Shown piece by piece: positions 1 to 9,305 of a DNA stretch of 64,000 nt. Position 1 is the stretch's first letter, and each line of letters starts with the position of its first letter. The notes under the pieces were generated by a model. The model was not told the DNA's origin and did no database searches. It saw only the letters and a list, made by a program, of their open reading frames with translations. Made by a program: the position numbers and the translations under genes. Source of the DNA: Gammaproteobacteria bacterium. Lineage in GTDB: Bacteria > Pseudomonadota > Gammaproteobacteria > Burkholderiales > Rhodocyclaceae. The stretch spans positions 62,001 to 126,000 of the forward strand of contig JAHJHI010000022.1 in the NCBI GenBank assembly GCA_018824085.1. The letters are read 5' to 3'.

Positions 1-1625
1 CGGTCGAGCATCCACTTGAGCACGCGCATGTTCTCGCCGAATCCCGGCCAGACGAACTTGCCGTTGTCATCGGTTCGGAACCAGTTCACGCAGAAGATGT
101 GCGGCAGGCTCTGACCGCTGGCGGCCATGCTCTGGCCCAGCTTCAGCCAGTGCGCGAAGTAGTCGCTCATGTTGTAACCGCAGAACGGCAGCATGGCGAA
201 CGGATCGCGTCGCACGACACCCTGCTGGCCGGCCGCCGCGGCGGTCGTCTCCGAACCCATCGTCGCCGCCATATAGACGCCTTCGACCCAGTTGCGGGCT
301 TCGGTCACCAGCGGCACCGTGGTCGAACGGCGGCCACCGAATATGAAGGCGGAAATGGGCACGCCGGCAGGGTCATCCCATGCCGGATCGATGACCGGAT
401 TCTGCGTCGCGGCAACGGTGAAACGCGCATTCGGATGGGCTGCCTTGGCGCCTGTCTCCTTCGCGACTTCCGGTGTCCAGTCGCGCCCCTGCCAGTCGAT
501 CAGATGGGCCGGAGGCGTCTTCGTCATGCCTTCCCACCACACGTCTCCGTCATCGGTCAGCGCCACGTTCGTGAAGATCGTGTTGCTGGCAAGCGAGGCC
601 ATGCAGTTTGCATTGGTGCTCACATTGGTGCCCGGTGCGACGCCGAAATAGCCCGCTTCCGGATTGATCGCGTACAGACGGCCATCCTTGCCCGGCTTGA
701 TCCAGGCGATGTCGTCACCGATGGTGGTGACCTTCCAGCCTTCGAAGCCGCGAGGCGGAATCAGCATCGCGAAGTTGGTCTTGCCGCAGGCGGACGGGAA
801 GGCTGCGGCGACGTAGTGCTTGTCGCCCTGCGGGCTTTCCACGCCAAGGATCAGCATGTGTTCGGCCAGCCAGCCCTGGTCACGTCCCATCGTCGAGGCG
901 ATGCGCAGCGCGAAGCACTTCTTGCCGAGCAGCGCGTTGCCGCCGTAGCCGGAACCGAAGCTCCAGATTTCCCGGGTTTCCGGGTAATGCACGATGTATT
1001 TGGTCGCGTTGCAGGGCCACGGCACATCCTTCTCCCCGGCAGCCAGCGGCTTGCCGACGGAATGGACACAGGGCACGTACTCGCCGTCCTCGCCCAGCAC
1101 GTCGAACACCGCGCGGCCCATGCGGGTCATGATGCGCATGTTCGCCGCCACATAGGGCGAATCGGACAGTTCGATGCCGACCTGCGAAATGTGCGAACCG
1201 AGCGGCCCCATGGAGAACGGAACGACATACATCGTGCGTCCGCGCATGCAGCCGGCGAACAGGCCGTTCAGCGTTTCACGCATCTGCGCCGGTGCCATCC
1301 AGTTGTTGGTGGGCCCGGCGTCATCCTGCTTTTCGGAACAGATGTAGGTACGGTCTTCGACCCGTGCCACATCGGACGGATCGGACAGCGCGAGGTAGGA
1401 ACCGGGACGCAGCTTCGGATCGAGGCGCTTCATCGTGCCGGAGGCCACCATGTCGGCGCACAGGCGATCGTATTCCTCCTGCGAACCGTCACACCAGTGG
1501 ATGGCGTCCGGTTGCGTGAGCGCGACGATTTCGGCCACCCATTTGATCAGCTTGCGGTTTTTGACCCAGGCCGGGGCGGGGATTTCGTCGGAACCAGTCC
1601 GTTCCGGCGACAAGACGACTTTCAT
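1..1625 (-). CDS. pckG: Phosphoenolpyruvate carboxykinase (GTP), partial
   Basis: Converts oxaloacetate and GTP to phosphoenolpyruvate, CO2 and GDP in the cytoplasm, the entry step of gluconeogenesis. The reading frame is open from the ATG at 1625 to the window edge, giving about 541 codons of a family usually near 600 residues, so the C-terminus lies outside the window. The family P-loop FPSACGKTN is visible near residues 274-282, and the downstream stretch [16 protein letters not shown] is typical of the GTP-dependent enzyme rather than the ATP-dependent one. GGAGA lies just upstream of the chosen start. The gene follows a Crp/Fnr regulator on the same strand after 272 bases that hold two inverted repeats. 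The identification is secure. Confidence 0.95.
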   Translation of the reverse strand, partial: MKVVLSPERTGSDEIPAPAWVKNRKLIKWVAEIVALTQPDAIHWCDGSQEEYDRLCADMVASGTMKRLDPKLRPGSYLALSDPSDVARVEDRTYICSEKQDDAGPTNNWMAPAQMRETLNGLFAGCMRGRTMYVVPFSMGPLGSHISQVGIELSDSPYVAANMRIMTRMGRAVFDVLGEDGEYVPCVHSVGKPLAAGEKDVPWPCNATKYIVHYPETREIWSFGSGYGGNALLGKKCFALRIASTMGRDQGWLAEHMLILGVESPQGDKHYVAAAFPSACGKTNFAMLIPPRGFEGWKVTTIGDDIAWIKPGKDGRLYAINPEAGYFGVAPGTNVSTNANCMASLASNTIFTNVALTDDGDVWWEGMTKTPPAHLIDWQGRDWTPEVAKETGAKAAHPNARFTVAATQNPVIDPAWDDPAGVPISAFIFGGRRSTTVPLVTEARNWVEGVYMAATMGSETTAAAAGQQGVVRRDPFAMLPFCGYNMSDYFAHWLKLGQSMAASGQSLPHIFCVNWFRTDDNGKFVWPGFGENMRVLKWMLD

Positions 1626-1708
1626 GCGGTGTTCTCCATATTCCACACGGGACATGTGCGCCGTGGGTAACGGCGCCCTGTCCCGGTTCGACGGTTGAGA
1701 CAGACTCG

Positions 1709-1731
1709 GCATGTACCGGGTAGGTACATGC
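1709..1731. promoter_or_regulatory. Perfect 9-bp inverted repeat upstream of pckG
   Basis: GCATGTACC and GGTACATGC are separated by GGGTA, about 85 bases upstream of the pckG start. There is no T-tract, so it is not an intrinsic terminator. It could be an operator or a hairpin in the pckG leader; the sequence does not decide between them. Confidence 0.5.
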
Positions 1732-1804
1732 GTCGGATCCTGCAGCCCGCGCGATGTGCACTTGCAGTGCCTCACGCAGAAGCTGCACTTTATACATAAC
1801 CGTG

Positions 1805-1823
1805 TCTTATGTCTGCTATAAGA
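1805..1823. promoter_or_regulatory. TCTTAT-N7-ATAAGA inverted repeat, candidate operator of pckG
   Basis: Two 6-base arms, TCTTAT and ATAAGA, flank GTCTGCT. The repeat lies in an AT-rich patch about 180 bases upstream of pckG. On the minus strand TATGTATAAA just downstream of it could serve as a -10 region. The arrangement suggests binding of a dimeric regulator near the pckG promoter. This is inference from position and symmetry only. Confidence 0.4.
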
Positions 1824-1897
1824 GTCACGAATGAACAAATCCGGCACGCACGCGCTCCCGGCATACGGCCGTGGCAAGGCGGTTCAGGGATATTGAC

Positions 1898-2626
1898 TCA
1901 GTTTTCGCGCGTCGGTGAGGCGAGCGCTGCGAGGCCACGCGTGTCGGCCCGCCAGTGGTGGCGGTCGCCGGGAACGTCGGCCAGCAGGTTGCTGCGGCGC
2001 AGCGATCCGAGCGCCCGGCTTGCGGACTCGGGGGCCACGCCCAATACCGCGCCGATGTCCTCAAGGCTCAGCCGCGTGACCAGACCGGGTTCGCCGTCGT
2101 TGCCCAGGCGGCACAGAAGGCGTGCCACCCGCGTCTTGACGTCGGCGTGTCCGGCCGCGAGTTCGGTCAGCCAGGCGTCCGCCTCCTCCAGCGCCGCATG
2201 CCAGCGCTCGAACAGCGGTTTCTGCAGGCGCGGCGTGTCGCGATTGAGCCGTTCGACCAGCGTGCGGGGGATGCGGCACAACATGACCGGTGACAGCGTG
2301 ATCGCGGTGTGGTCGTAGGCGGATCCGACCAGCACCTCCAGCCCGCAGATGTCGCCACGGCGAAGGATGCGAAGAATGCGCTGCGAGCCATCCGCGTTGT
2401 AGCGCACCAGCTTGATTGCGCCCGCGCGCAGCGTGAACAGCCAGTCGCCGTTGGCACCAGCGTGGTAGAGCGCCGCGCCGGGCGGATAGTCGATGTCATC
2501 GATCTGGTCGTGCAGCAGCGCGAAATCGGCTTCGACGAGCTCCGCAAACAGCGCGGACTCGCGAATGCCGCAGCGCTGGCAGTCGCTGTGCCCGTTCCAT
2601 GCTGCCTTGATCGTGATTGCGCGCAT
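1898..2626 (-). CDS. Crp/Fnr family transcriptional regulator with Cys pair
   Basis: A 242-residue regulator with an N-terminal cyclic-nucleotide-binding-like beta-roll (about residues 25-145) and a C-terminal winged helix with the recognition region around residues 186-212 (LEDIGAVLGVAPESASR). The N-terminus has C16-x2-C19, and C117 sits where FNR keeps its central cluster ligand (MLCRIP); another cysteine is C94. FNR uses four cysteines in a C-x2-C-x5-C plus C pattern, so an Fe-S or redox role is possible but the ligand set differs. The start was placed at the ATG at 2626, 26 bases after cysS ends, because upstream codons overlap cysS. Co-transcription with cysS and control of the downstream pckG are both possible. 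Confidence 0.85.
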   Translation of the reverse strand: MRAITIKAAWNGHSDCQRCGIRESALFAELVEADFALLHDQIDDIDYPPGAALYHAGANGDWLFTLRAGAIKLVRYNADGSQRILRILRRGDICGLEVLVGSAYDHTAITLSPVMLCRIPRTLVERLNRDTPRLQKPLFERWHAALEEADAWLTELAAGHADVKTRVARLLCRLGNDGEPGLVTRLSLEDIGAVLGVAPESASRALGSLRRSNLLADVPGDRHHWRADTRGLAALASPTREN

Positions 2627-2651
2627 CGCTGGAGCCCCGGCAACTATCCCG

Positions 2652-4034
2652 TCACGCGCCGCGGCGCCAGGTCGTACCGGCGACCGAATCTTCGAGAATG
2701 ATTCCGTGCGCACGCAGTTCGTCGCGCACGCGGTCGGCGGTGGCGAAATCACGTGCCGCCTTGGCGGCGACACGCTGCGCCACACGTTCGTCGATCTGCG
2801 CGTCGTCGAGGCTGCCATCGCGGGCACGTCCCTTCAGGAAGTCCTCCGGCGCGCGCTGCAGCAGCCCGAGCACGCCGGCCAGCGCCCGCAATTCGCCCGA
2901 CGCCGCGCCATCGCCGGTGCGATTCGCCTCACCGGACAGTTCGAACAGCACGGCCATGGCCTCCGGCGTATTGAAATCATCGTCCATGGCGGCACGGAAG
3001 CGCGCACCGGCGGGCGTGCTCCAGTCGGCTTCGACCGTTGCGGGCGGGACGTTCTTCAGTGTGGTGTAGAGACGGGTCAAGGCGCCGCGCGCATCATCGA
3101 GATGCGCGTCAGAGTAGTTCAGCGGGCTGCGGTAGTGCGCTCGCAGGATGAAGAAGCGGACCACCTCCGCATCGTATTTCTGCAGGACCTCGCGTATCGT
3201 GAAAAAGTTGCCGAGCGACTTCGACATTTTTTCGTCATCGACCCGCACAAACCCGTTGTGCATCCAGTAATTGACGAAATCGTGGCCGTGCGCGCCCTCG
3301 CTTTGCGCGATCTCGTTCTCGTGATGCGGAAACTGCAGGTCGGCGCCGCCGCCATGAATGTCGAACTGTTCACCGAGCAGTTGCGAACTCATCGCCGAAC
3401 ATTCGATATGCCAGCCCGGGCGTCCGTCGCCCCACGGTGACGACCACTTCGCCTCGGCCGGTTCTGCCGCCTTGGCGCGTTTCCACAACACGAAATCCAG
3501 CGGGTCCTGCTTGCCGTCGATGACGTCTACGCGTTCGCCGGCGCGCAGCTCGTCCAGCGTCTTGCCGGACAGCTTTCCGTAGCCGGCAAACTTGCGCACG
3601 CTGTAGTTCACGTCGCCGCTGCCCGCGCGGTAGGCGAGCCCCTTCTGTTCGAGTCGTTCGATCAGGCTCAGCATCTGCGGCACGAATTCGGTCGCGCGCG
3701 GTTCGTGATCCGGCCGCTGCACGCCCAGTGCATCGGCGTCCTCGTGCATGGCAGCGATGAAACGGTCGGTCAGCGCGCGCATCGTTTCGCCGTTCTCGCC
3801 GGCGCGCCGGATGATCTTGTCGTCGATGTCGGTGATGTTGCGCACATAGGTCACGTCGAAGTCCGACGCACGCAGCCATCGTGTCACCATGTCGAACACG
3901 ACCATCACCCGGGCGTGGCCCAGGTGGCAGAAATCGTAGACCGTCATGCCGCACACGTACATGCGCACCCGGCCGGGCTCGATCGGTACGAAATCCTGCT
4001 TGTCGCGGGCGATGGTGTTGTAAATCTTGAGCAT
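2652..4034 (-). CDS. cysS: Cysteinyl-tRNA synthetase
   Basis: Charges tRNA-Cys with cysteine in the cytoplasm. The 460-residue length is normal for the family. The class I signatures are present: the N-terminal zinc-site segment CGMTVYD (residues 28-34), the HIGH-type HLGH (37-40) and KMSKS near residue 270. The C-terminal DALR-like helical region is intact. It runs on the minus strand and is followed after 25 bases by the Crp/Fnr gene. Upstream a 151-base gap separates it from the divergent TPR gene. The assignment is secure. Confidence 0.97.
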   Translation of the reverse strand: MLKIYNTIARDKQDFVPIEPGRVRMYVCGMTVYDFCHLGHARVMVVFDMVTRWLRASDFDVTYVRNITDIDDKIIRRAGENGETMRALTDRFIAAMHEDADALGVQRPDHEPRATEFVPQMLSLIERLEQKGLAYRAGSGDVNYSVRKFAGYGKLSGKTLDELRAGERVDVIDGKQDPLDFVLWKRAKAAEPAEAKWSSPWGDGRPGWHIECSAMSSQLLGEQFDIHGGGADLQFPHHENEIAQSEGAHGHDFVNYWMHNGFVRVDDEKMSKSLGNFFTIREVLQKYDAEVVRFFILRAHYRSPLNYSDAHLDDARGALTRLYTTLKNVPPATVEADWSTPAGARFRAAMDDDFNTPEAMAVLFELSGEANRTGDGAASGELRALAGVLGLLQRAPEDFLKGRARDGSLDDAQIDERVAQRVAAKAARDFATADRVRDELRAHGIILEDSVAGTTWRRGA

Positions 4035-4185
4035 GGAATTTGGCGGAAACGGGAGAAAGCGCTGGAAAGTGCCCGGTTCGACGGGAACGTGACCGGAATT
4101 CAGGCGCGACAGCAGGACGCAGTCACGCCTTCTTGATAAGATTCGGAACTGTCAAACGACGTATTCACGCCAAAAAGTCTAACAC

Positions 4186-5280
4186 ATGGCCTCTACGCTC
4201 CATTCCAGCACGCGTCCGCGAACACGTCCGGTTTCACGCCTGATTGCAGCCATCCTGATGTGCGCCGGCGCGCTATCGCCGGCCTTCGCCGTCGGCGTCC
4301 AGGACGCCGAACAGTTGCTGCGTCAGAAGCAGCCCCAACAGGCACTCGAAAAGATCGACCAGTTTCTCGCCGAACGTCCGCGCGATCCGCAGGGACGCTT
4401 CTTCAAGGGTCTCATCCTGACCGAACTCGGACGCGTGCCGGAGGCGACCTCGGTATTCCAGAAACTGACCGAGGACTATCCGGAGCTGCCCGAGCCCTAC
4501 AACAACCTCGCCGTGCTGTACGCGCAGCAGAAGCAGTACGACAAGGCAAAGACCGCACTCGAGATGGCGATCCGCACCCATCCGAGCTATGCGGTCGCCC
4601 ACGAAAATCTGGGCGACATCTACGCGCGCATGGCGACACAGGCCTACGACCGCGCGCTGCAACTCGATTCGTCCAATACCGGCGCGCAGAGCAAGCTCAA
4701 CATGATTCGCGAGATGGTCGGCAGCCCGCCGAAGGCCGGCGCAAAGACGTCGGCCAGCGCCGCGCTGCCGCGTTCCGCACCTGCACCCGCCAGCCCGCCG
4801 GTGGCACCGGCCGCCACCAAGCCGGCCGCGCCGACGGCAGCCGTCGCGCCGCCACCGACGCCCGCTGCAGCGCCTGCGGCGATCGCCGCTGCCCCGGCCA
4901 CTGCAGCCGTGGAAACCCCGCCTGCGGCCCCCGCACTGCCGACGGCCGAACTCACCGCCGCGGTCGACGCCTGGGCGGCCGCCTGGTCGCGCAAGGACGT
5001 GAAGGGCTATCTGGCGCATTACGCCGAAGACTTCGCCGTGCCGGGCAAGCGCTCGCGCAGCGCCTGGGAAGCTGAGCGCCGTTCGCGCATCGACAAGCCG
5101 GGCACCATCGAAGTCGGCATCGAGGACATCCGGTTCAAGGCCGAAGCGCCGGATCGCATCCGCGCCACCTTCCGCCAGTCGTACCGCTCCGTCGGGCTGA
5201 AGAGCACGACGACGAAAACGCTGACGCTTGTCCGCCGCAACGGACAGTGGCTCATCCAGCAGGAGCGCATCGGCGGATGA
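4186..5280 (+). CDS. Exported TPR protein with C-terminal NTF2-like domain
   Basis: A 364-residue protein with a probable signal peptide (hydrophobic stretch ending ALSPAFA near residue 35), TPR repeats over about residues 38-150, a Pro/Ala-rich linker over about 185-260, and a C-terminal SnoaL/NTF2-like domain (about 262-364, starting VDAWAAAW). Its stop overlaps the start of the next gene, an L,D-transpeptidase, by ATGA, so the two are translationally coupled. Both end in related NTF2-like domains, which suggests that they act together in the periplasm on the cell wall. The exact role is unknown. The first ATG was taken although no strong ribosome site precedes it. Confidence 0.8.
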   Translation: MASTLHSSTRPRTRPVSRLIAAILMCAGALSPAFAVGVQDAEQLLRQKQPQQALEKIDQFLAERPRDPQGRFFKGLILTELGRVPEATSVFQKLTEDYPELPEPYNNLAVLYAQQKQYDKAKTALEMAIRTHPSYAVAHENLGDIYARMATQAYDRALQLDSSNTGAQSKLNMIREMVGSPPKAGAKTSASAALPRSAPAPASPPVAPAATKPAAPTAAVAPPPTPAAAPAAIAAAPATAAVETPPAAPALPTAELTAAVDAWAAAWSRKDVKGYLAHYAEDFAVPGKRSRSAWEAERRSRIDKPGTIEVGIEDIRFKAEAPDRIRATFRQSYRSVGLKSTTTKTLTLVRRNGQWLIQQERIGG

Positions 5281-6506
5281 AGTCAGCCTGGCTTCCGTCC
5301 GGCCGCGTCCTTGCACGCGTGCTGCGCAACGCGGTATGCCTGTCGTCGCTGCTGGTGCCGCTCGCGATCGGCTCCGGCCAGTCGGGCGACGCCGTGCGCT
5401 ATTCGGACAGCGGCCCGGAGCCCATGCTCGAACAGGTGTTCCGCCAGATCGGGCGCAACCGGCTTGACCTCGCGCTCGACCAGGTCGACGCGCTGCTGCA
5501 CATCTGGCCGAACTTCCGGCTCGCGCACCTGATACGCGGCGATCTGCTGCAGGCCCGTTCCAGCGCACTGACAACATTCGGCAACGTGCCGAATGCTCCG
5601 GCAGAGCGTCTGGCCGACCTGCGCGACGAAGCCATCGTGCGCATCCGTGCCTACCGCGACAAGCCGCCGCTCGATCGCGTGCCGCGCTATCTGTTGCAGT
5701 TGCCGGCCGACCAGCGCTACGCGGTCGTGGTGGACACCCGCCGCTCGCGCCTCTATCTGTACGAGAACGTCGACGGGCAGCCGCGCTTCGTCGCCGATTA
5801 CTACGTGTCGCACGGACGCCTCGGCAGCGAGAAGATGCGCGAGGGTGACAAGAAAACGCCACTGGGCGTCTATCAGGTAACGGGTTTCCTGCCACCGGAA
5901 CGCCTCACCGATTTCTACGGCGCGGGAGCGCTGCCGATCAACTACCCGAACGCGTGGGACCGGAAACAGGGTCGCAACGGTCACGGCATCTGGCTGCACG
6001 GCACGCCGCCCGACACCTTCTCGCGCCCGCCGCGCGCCTCCGACGGCTGCGTCGTGCTGGCCAATACGGATTTCCAGGCGCTGAACAGCCGCCTGCACGG
6101 TGCATCGGTACCTGTTGTCATCAGCGATTCGGTCGAGTGGCTGTCGCTCGACGACTGGCAGGCCGAACGCAGCGAATTCAGCCGCGAACTCGAACAGTGG
6201 CGGCGCGACTGGGAAAGCCGCGACGTCGATCGTTACCTGTCGCACTATTCGCCGCATTTCACGGCGGACGGCAAGGATTTCGCACTTTTCTCGCAGCAGA
6301 AACGCGCCGTCAACGCCTCGAAGAAGTGGATCAAGGTCGATGTGCGCAACCTCAGCACGCTGCGCAATCCGGGCGCCGATCCGCTGGTCGTCGTCACGTT
6401 CGAACAGGACTATCGCAGCGACACGCTCTCCAACGTGATGCGCAAACAGCAGTACTGGCGCAAGGAAGCCGGCCGCTGGCGCATCGTTTTTGAAGGCGCC
6501 GCCTGA
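5277..6506 (+). CDS. L,D-transpeptidase (YkuD) with C-terminal NTF2-like domain
   Basis: A 409-residue periplasmic enzyme. The YkuD catalytic domain covers about residues 148-283, with the signature histidine in LHG (about 241) and the catalytic cysteine in SDGCVVL (about 258). Such enzymes make 3-3 cross-links in peptidoglycan or attach proteins to it. The N-terminus carries a hydrophobic export signal. The C-terminal 105 residues form an NTF2-like domain resembling that of the preceding TPR protein. The start at 5277 gives the ATGA overlap with the upstream stop; earlier in-frame starts would lie inside that gene. Substrate specificity cannot be read from the sequence. Confidence 0.88.
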   Translation: MKSAWLPSGRVLARVLRNAVCLSSLLVPLAIGSGQSGDAVRYSDSGPEPMLEQVFRQIGRNRLDLALDQVDALLHIWPNFRLAHLIRGDLLQARSSALTTFGNVPNAPAERLADLRDEAIVRIRAYRDKPPLDRVPRYLLQLPADQRYAVVVDTRRSRLYLYENVDGQPRFVADYYVSHGRLGSEKMREGDKKTPLGVYQVTGFLPPERLTDFYGAGALPINYPNAWDRKQGRNGHGIWLHGTPPDTFSRPPRASDGCVVLANTDFQALNSRLHGASVPVVISDSVEWLSLDDWQAERSEFSRELEQWRRDWESRDVDRYLSHYSPHFTADGKDFALFSQQKRAVNASKKWIKVDVRNLSTLRNPGADPLVVVTFEQDYRSDTLSNVMRKQQYWRKEAGRWRIVFEGAA

Positions 6507-6559
6507 ACCTGCAGGCGCGCAACCTGTCTTTCCCGCTTCCCCCCAACGGAGTCCATGCA

Positions 6560-7135
6560 ATGAAGAAGTTCCTGCTCGTCCTGCTCGCCGCCCTGGTACC
6601 GCTGCTTGCCCACGCGGCCAATCCGCGGGTCGAAATGAAGACCAGCCAGGGCACGGTACTGATCGAGCTCTATCCGGAAGCCGCACCGGCCACCGTCGAC
6701 AACTTCCTGCAGTACGTGAAGTCCGGCTTCTACGACGGCCTGATCTTTCATCGCGTCATCGACGGCTTCATGATCCAGGGTGGCGGCTTCGATGCGAAGA
6801 TGAACCAGAAGGACACCCGCGCCCCCATCAAGAACGAAGCTGAAATGGCCATCGGCAAGGGCGTGCGCAACGCACCCGGCACGCTTGCGATGGCGCGCAC
6901 CAACAACCCGCATTCGGCCACCGGCCAGTTCTTCATCAACCTGGTCGACAACCGCATGCTTGATTTTCCGTCGCGTGACGGCTGGGGCTATGCCGCTTTC
7001 GGCAAGGTGATCAAGGGCATGGAGGTCGTGAACAACATCGCCGGCGTGCGCACCGGTTCGATGGGCGGACACCAGAACGTGCCGCTGACGCCGGTCGTCA
7101 TCGAATCGGCCCGCGTCGTCGACGCCCAACCCTGA
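6560..7135 (+). CDS. ppiA: Periplasmic peptidyl-prolyl cis-trans isomerase (cyclophilin type)
   Basis: A 191-residue cyclophilin with a clear signal peptide (MKKFLLVLLAALVPLLAHA), placing it in the periplasm. It catalyses proline cis-trans isomerisation during folding. Family motifs are visible: FHRVIDGFMIQGG, then MARTNNPHSATGQFFIN with the catalytic-region Arg and Gln. It is followed after 45 bases by a cytoplasmic paralogue, so the pair gives one cyclophilin per compartment. The identification is secure; the choice of ppiA as symbol rests on the exported form. Confidence 0.93.
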   Translation: MKKFLLVLLAALVPLLAHAANPRVEMKTSQGTVLIELYPEAAPATVDNFLQYVKSGFYDGLIFHRVIDGFMIQGGGFDAKMNQKDTRAPIKNEAEMAIGKGVRNAPGTLAMARTNNPHSATGQFFINLVDNRMLDFPSRDGWGYAAFGKVIKGMEVVNNIAGVRTGSMGGHQNVPLTPVVIESARVVDAQP

Positions 7136-7180
7136 ACCACAACAACGGCCGCACCGCGCGGCCATGCACCGGAGATTCCA

Positions 7181-7669
7181 ATGGTCAAACTGCACACCAA
7201 CCACGGCGTCATCACGCTTGAACTCGACGCCGAGCGCGCGCCGGAAACCGTCGCAAACTTCCTGTCCTACGCCGAAGCGGGCCACTATGACGGCACGATC
7301 TTCCATCGCGTGATCGGCAACTTCATGATCCAGGGCGGCGGTTTCGCGCCGGGCATGAAGCAGAAGGACACCAAGGATCCGGTCAAGAATGAATCGGGCA
7401 ACGGCCTTTCCAACACCATCGGCACCGTCGCGATGGCGCGCACGTCGGACCCGCATTCCGCCACCGCCCAGTTCTTCATCAACGTCGGCGACAACCTGTT
7501 CCTGGACCGCGAACAGTCACAGGACGGCTGGGGCTACTGCGTATTCGGCCGCGTCACCGATGGTCTGGACGTCGTCGAGAAGATCAAGGCCGTTCGCACG
7601 GGCCGCTCGGGCTTCCATCAGGACGTCCCGGTCGATGACGTGCTGATCGAGCGCGTCGAAATCGCCTGA
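7181..7669 (+). CDS. ppiB: Cytoplasmic peptidyl-prolyl cis-trans isomerase B
   Basis: A 162-residue cyclophilin without a signal peptide, beginning directly with the beta-strand MVKLHTNHG. Motifs [15 protein letters not shown] and [17 protein letters not shown] match the bacterial PpiB family. A GGAGA ribosome site precedes the ATG. It lies between ppiA and lpxH on the same strand with short gaps (45 and 21 bases), so the three are probably one transcript. In many betaproteobacteria ppiB sits beside lpxH, which supports both calls. Confidence 0.95.
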   Translation: MVKLHTNHGVITLELDAERAPETVANFLSYAEAGHYDGTIFHRVIGNFMIQGGGFAPGMKQKDTKDPVKNESGNGLSNTIGTVAMARTSDPHSATAQFFINVGDNLFLDREQSQDGWGYCVFGRVTDGLDVVEKIKAVRTGRSGFHQDVPVDDVLIERVEIA

Positions 7670-7690
7670 TCGCCACGGCGGACACGGCGC

Positions 7691-8461
7691 ATGGATCTGT
7701 TTGCCTCCGACCTGCACCTGTCGTCCGCCACCCCGGCGCTCAACGCGGCCTTCGTCACGCTGCTCGAAGGCCGCGCGCACGATGCAGCGCGGGTGTTCCT
7801 GCTGGGTGACCTGTTCGAGGTCTGGGCCGGCGACGAAGACGTCGACCGCCCGGAGTTCCGCGCCATCATCGCGGCGCTGCGCGGACTGACCGACGCCGGC
7901 ATCGACCTCCACGTACTGCCGGGCAACCGCGACTTCCTGCTCGGCGCCGGCTTCCGCGACGCCACCGGCGCCCGGCTGCATGGCGACTGGCTGCTGTGCG
8001 ACCTTGCCGGCACGCCGGCATTGCTCATGCACGGTGACACGCTGTGCACCGACGACCTGCCCTATCAACAGTTCCGTCGCATGGTGCGCAGCACCGACTG
8101 GCAGCACGCCTTCCTCGCGCGCCCGCTGGCCGAGCGCCACGCCATCGCGGAAGACCTGCGCCGGCGCAGCCAGCAGGCCACGGCCGGCAAGGGCGAATAC
8201 CTGCTCGATGCCAACGATGACGCCATCGCCTCCGTACTGCGCCACCACGACGTCGCGCTGCTGATCCACGGCCACACGCATCGCCCCGCCCGTCACCGCC
8301 ACACGGTCGATGGGCACGAGCACGTGCGCTGGGTGCTCGCCGACTGGCGCGACCGCCCGTGCTGGGTCGAAGCCGACGGCGACGGGCTGCACGCCTTCAC
8401 CACCGACGACAACGGCGCCGTGAGCCCCGACCGCCGCTATGAACAACTCCGCATCACGTAA
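7691..8461 (+). CDS. lpxH: UDP-2,3-diacylglucosamine diphosphatase
   Basis: Hydrolyses UDP-2,3-diacylglucosamine to lipid X in lipid A synthesis, at the inner face of the cytoplasmic membrane. The 256-residue calcineurin-like phosphoesterase shows the metal motifs in order: DLH (residues 7-9), GDLFEVW, GNRD, HGDTLCTDD and HGHTHRP. Length and motif spacing fit LpxH. It is preceded by ppiB and followed after 12 bases by a small uncharacterised gene, probably in the same operon. Confidence 0.94.
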   Translation: MDLFASDLHLSSATPALNAAFVTLLEGRAHDAARVFLLGDLFEVWAGDEDVDRPEFRAIIAALRGLTDAGIDLHVLPGNRDFLLGAGFRDATGARLHGDWLLCDLAGTPALLMHGDTLCTDDLPYQQFRRMVRSTDWQHAFLARPLAERHAIAEDLRRRSQQATAGKGEYLLDANDDAIASVLRHHDVALLIHGHTHRPARHRHTVDGHEHVRWVLADWRDRPCWVEADGDGLHAFTTDDNGAVSPDRRYEQLRIT

Positions 8462-8473
8462 AGGAGACACACG

Positions 8474-8920
8474 ATGAGCACGCCGGAACTCCACATCCGC
8501 ATGGGTCGCGACGGCCGCCTCGAATGCCGTGCCGGCAATACCGGCGACGCCCCCGCCCTCAGCTTCGACCCCGCCTTCTTCGGCGCGCCGGACTCGGCCG
8601 ACGCGCAACGCGCGCTGGGGCGCTTCGTGTTTTCACTGCTGCAGGGCATCACCGGCGCCTCCGGCGATGAAGAAGAAGACCGCGCGACGGCCACCGCCGC
8701 CGCCCCGGACAGCCCGGGCGCGCTGTACGAACAGTTCGTGACACTGCAGAGCCAGGCGATGCAGGAGTATTCATCGAACATGCTGGCGATGGCCGAACAG
8801 TCATTGCAGCAATCGGCCGCGGCGGGTTTCCAGCCGGCCGTCGAAGCACTCAAGGACTGGCCGTCGATCCGGACCGTCGCCGACATGCTGATTGCACGCG
8901 GGCCGGAAAAGAAGGGGTGA
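8474..8920 (+). CDS. Conserved-looking protein of unknown function
   Basis: A 148-residue soluble protein that I do not recognise. It has a good ribosome site (AAAGGAGACACACG before the ATG), no signal peptide and no membrane segment. The N-terminal half is Gly/Ala/Asp rich with an acidic run (GDEEED near residue 61); the C-terminal half is predicted helical with repeated Gln-Ser and Met residues (QSQAMQEYSSNML). It follows lpxH by 12 bases and is the last gene before tRNA-Thr. Spacing and codon use match its neighbours, so it is probably a real gene. Confidence 0.7.
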   Translation: MSTPELHIRMGRDGRLECRAGNTGDAPALSFDPAFFGAPDSADAQRALGRFVFSLLQGITGASGDEEEDRATATAAAPDSPGALYEQFVTLQSQAMQEYSSNMLAMAEQSLQQSAAAGFQPAVEALKDWPSIRTVADMLIARGPEKKG

Positions 8921-9048
8921 CGCGTCTGCGAGACGGTCGCGCCGCCGCGGGCGGCAACGGCTGTCGCCCCGCGTGCGGGAAAGTGCGTGTGAAAGCAACG
9001 TGCGAAGGCAGCGTATCGTGACGGGCGCTGCCGGGAGAGGCGGGAATC

Positions 9049-9124
9049 TGGTGCCGCTTGTCGGAATCGAACTGACGACCTACCGCTTACAAGGCGGTTG
9101 CTCTACCAACTGAGCTAAAGCGGC
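9049..9124 (-). tRNA. tRNA-Thr (anticodon TGT)
   Basis: On the minus strand the cloverleaf folds with acceptor GCCGCTT/AAGCGGC, D-arm TAGCTCAGTTGGTAGAG, anticodon stem ACCGC/GCGGT around loop CTTGTAA (anticodon TGT, reading ACA), and T-arm with GTTCGATTC. The discriminator is A and CCA is encoded at 9049-9051. It stands alone between the unknown gene and the histidine kinase. Confidence 0.95.
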
Positions 9125-9305
9125 GAGGGCCGGATTATATCGCCAGACGCGGCGCTGTGAAGCAGCGATGCAATCGCGGCCGTTCTCATATCGTTCAAAT
9201 GGCGTCGGCCGGTGCATCCGGCATGGATTAAACTCGGGTCATACCAATCATGCCTTCACGCGTCAGCGCGGCGCGCCGGACTGCCGCGGATGGAAGTCAA
9301 AACCC

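Noticed and set aside
99-1670. 523-codon open frame on the plus strand
   Set aside because: It is the complement of the PEP carboxykinase frame, whose P-loop and family motifs are clear on the minus strand.
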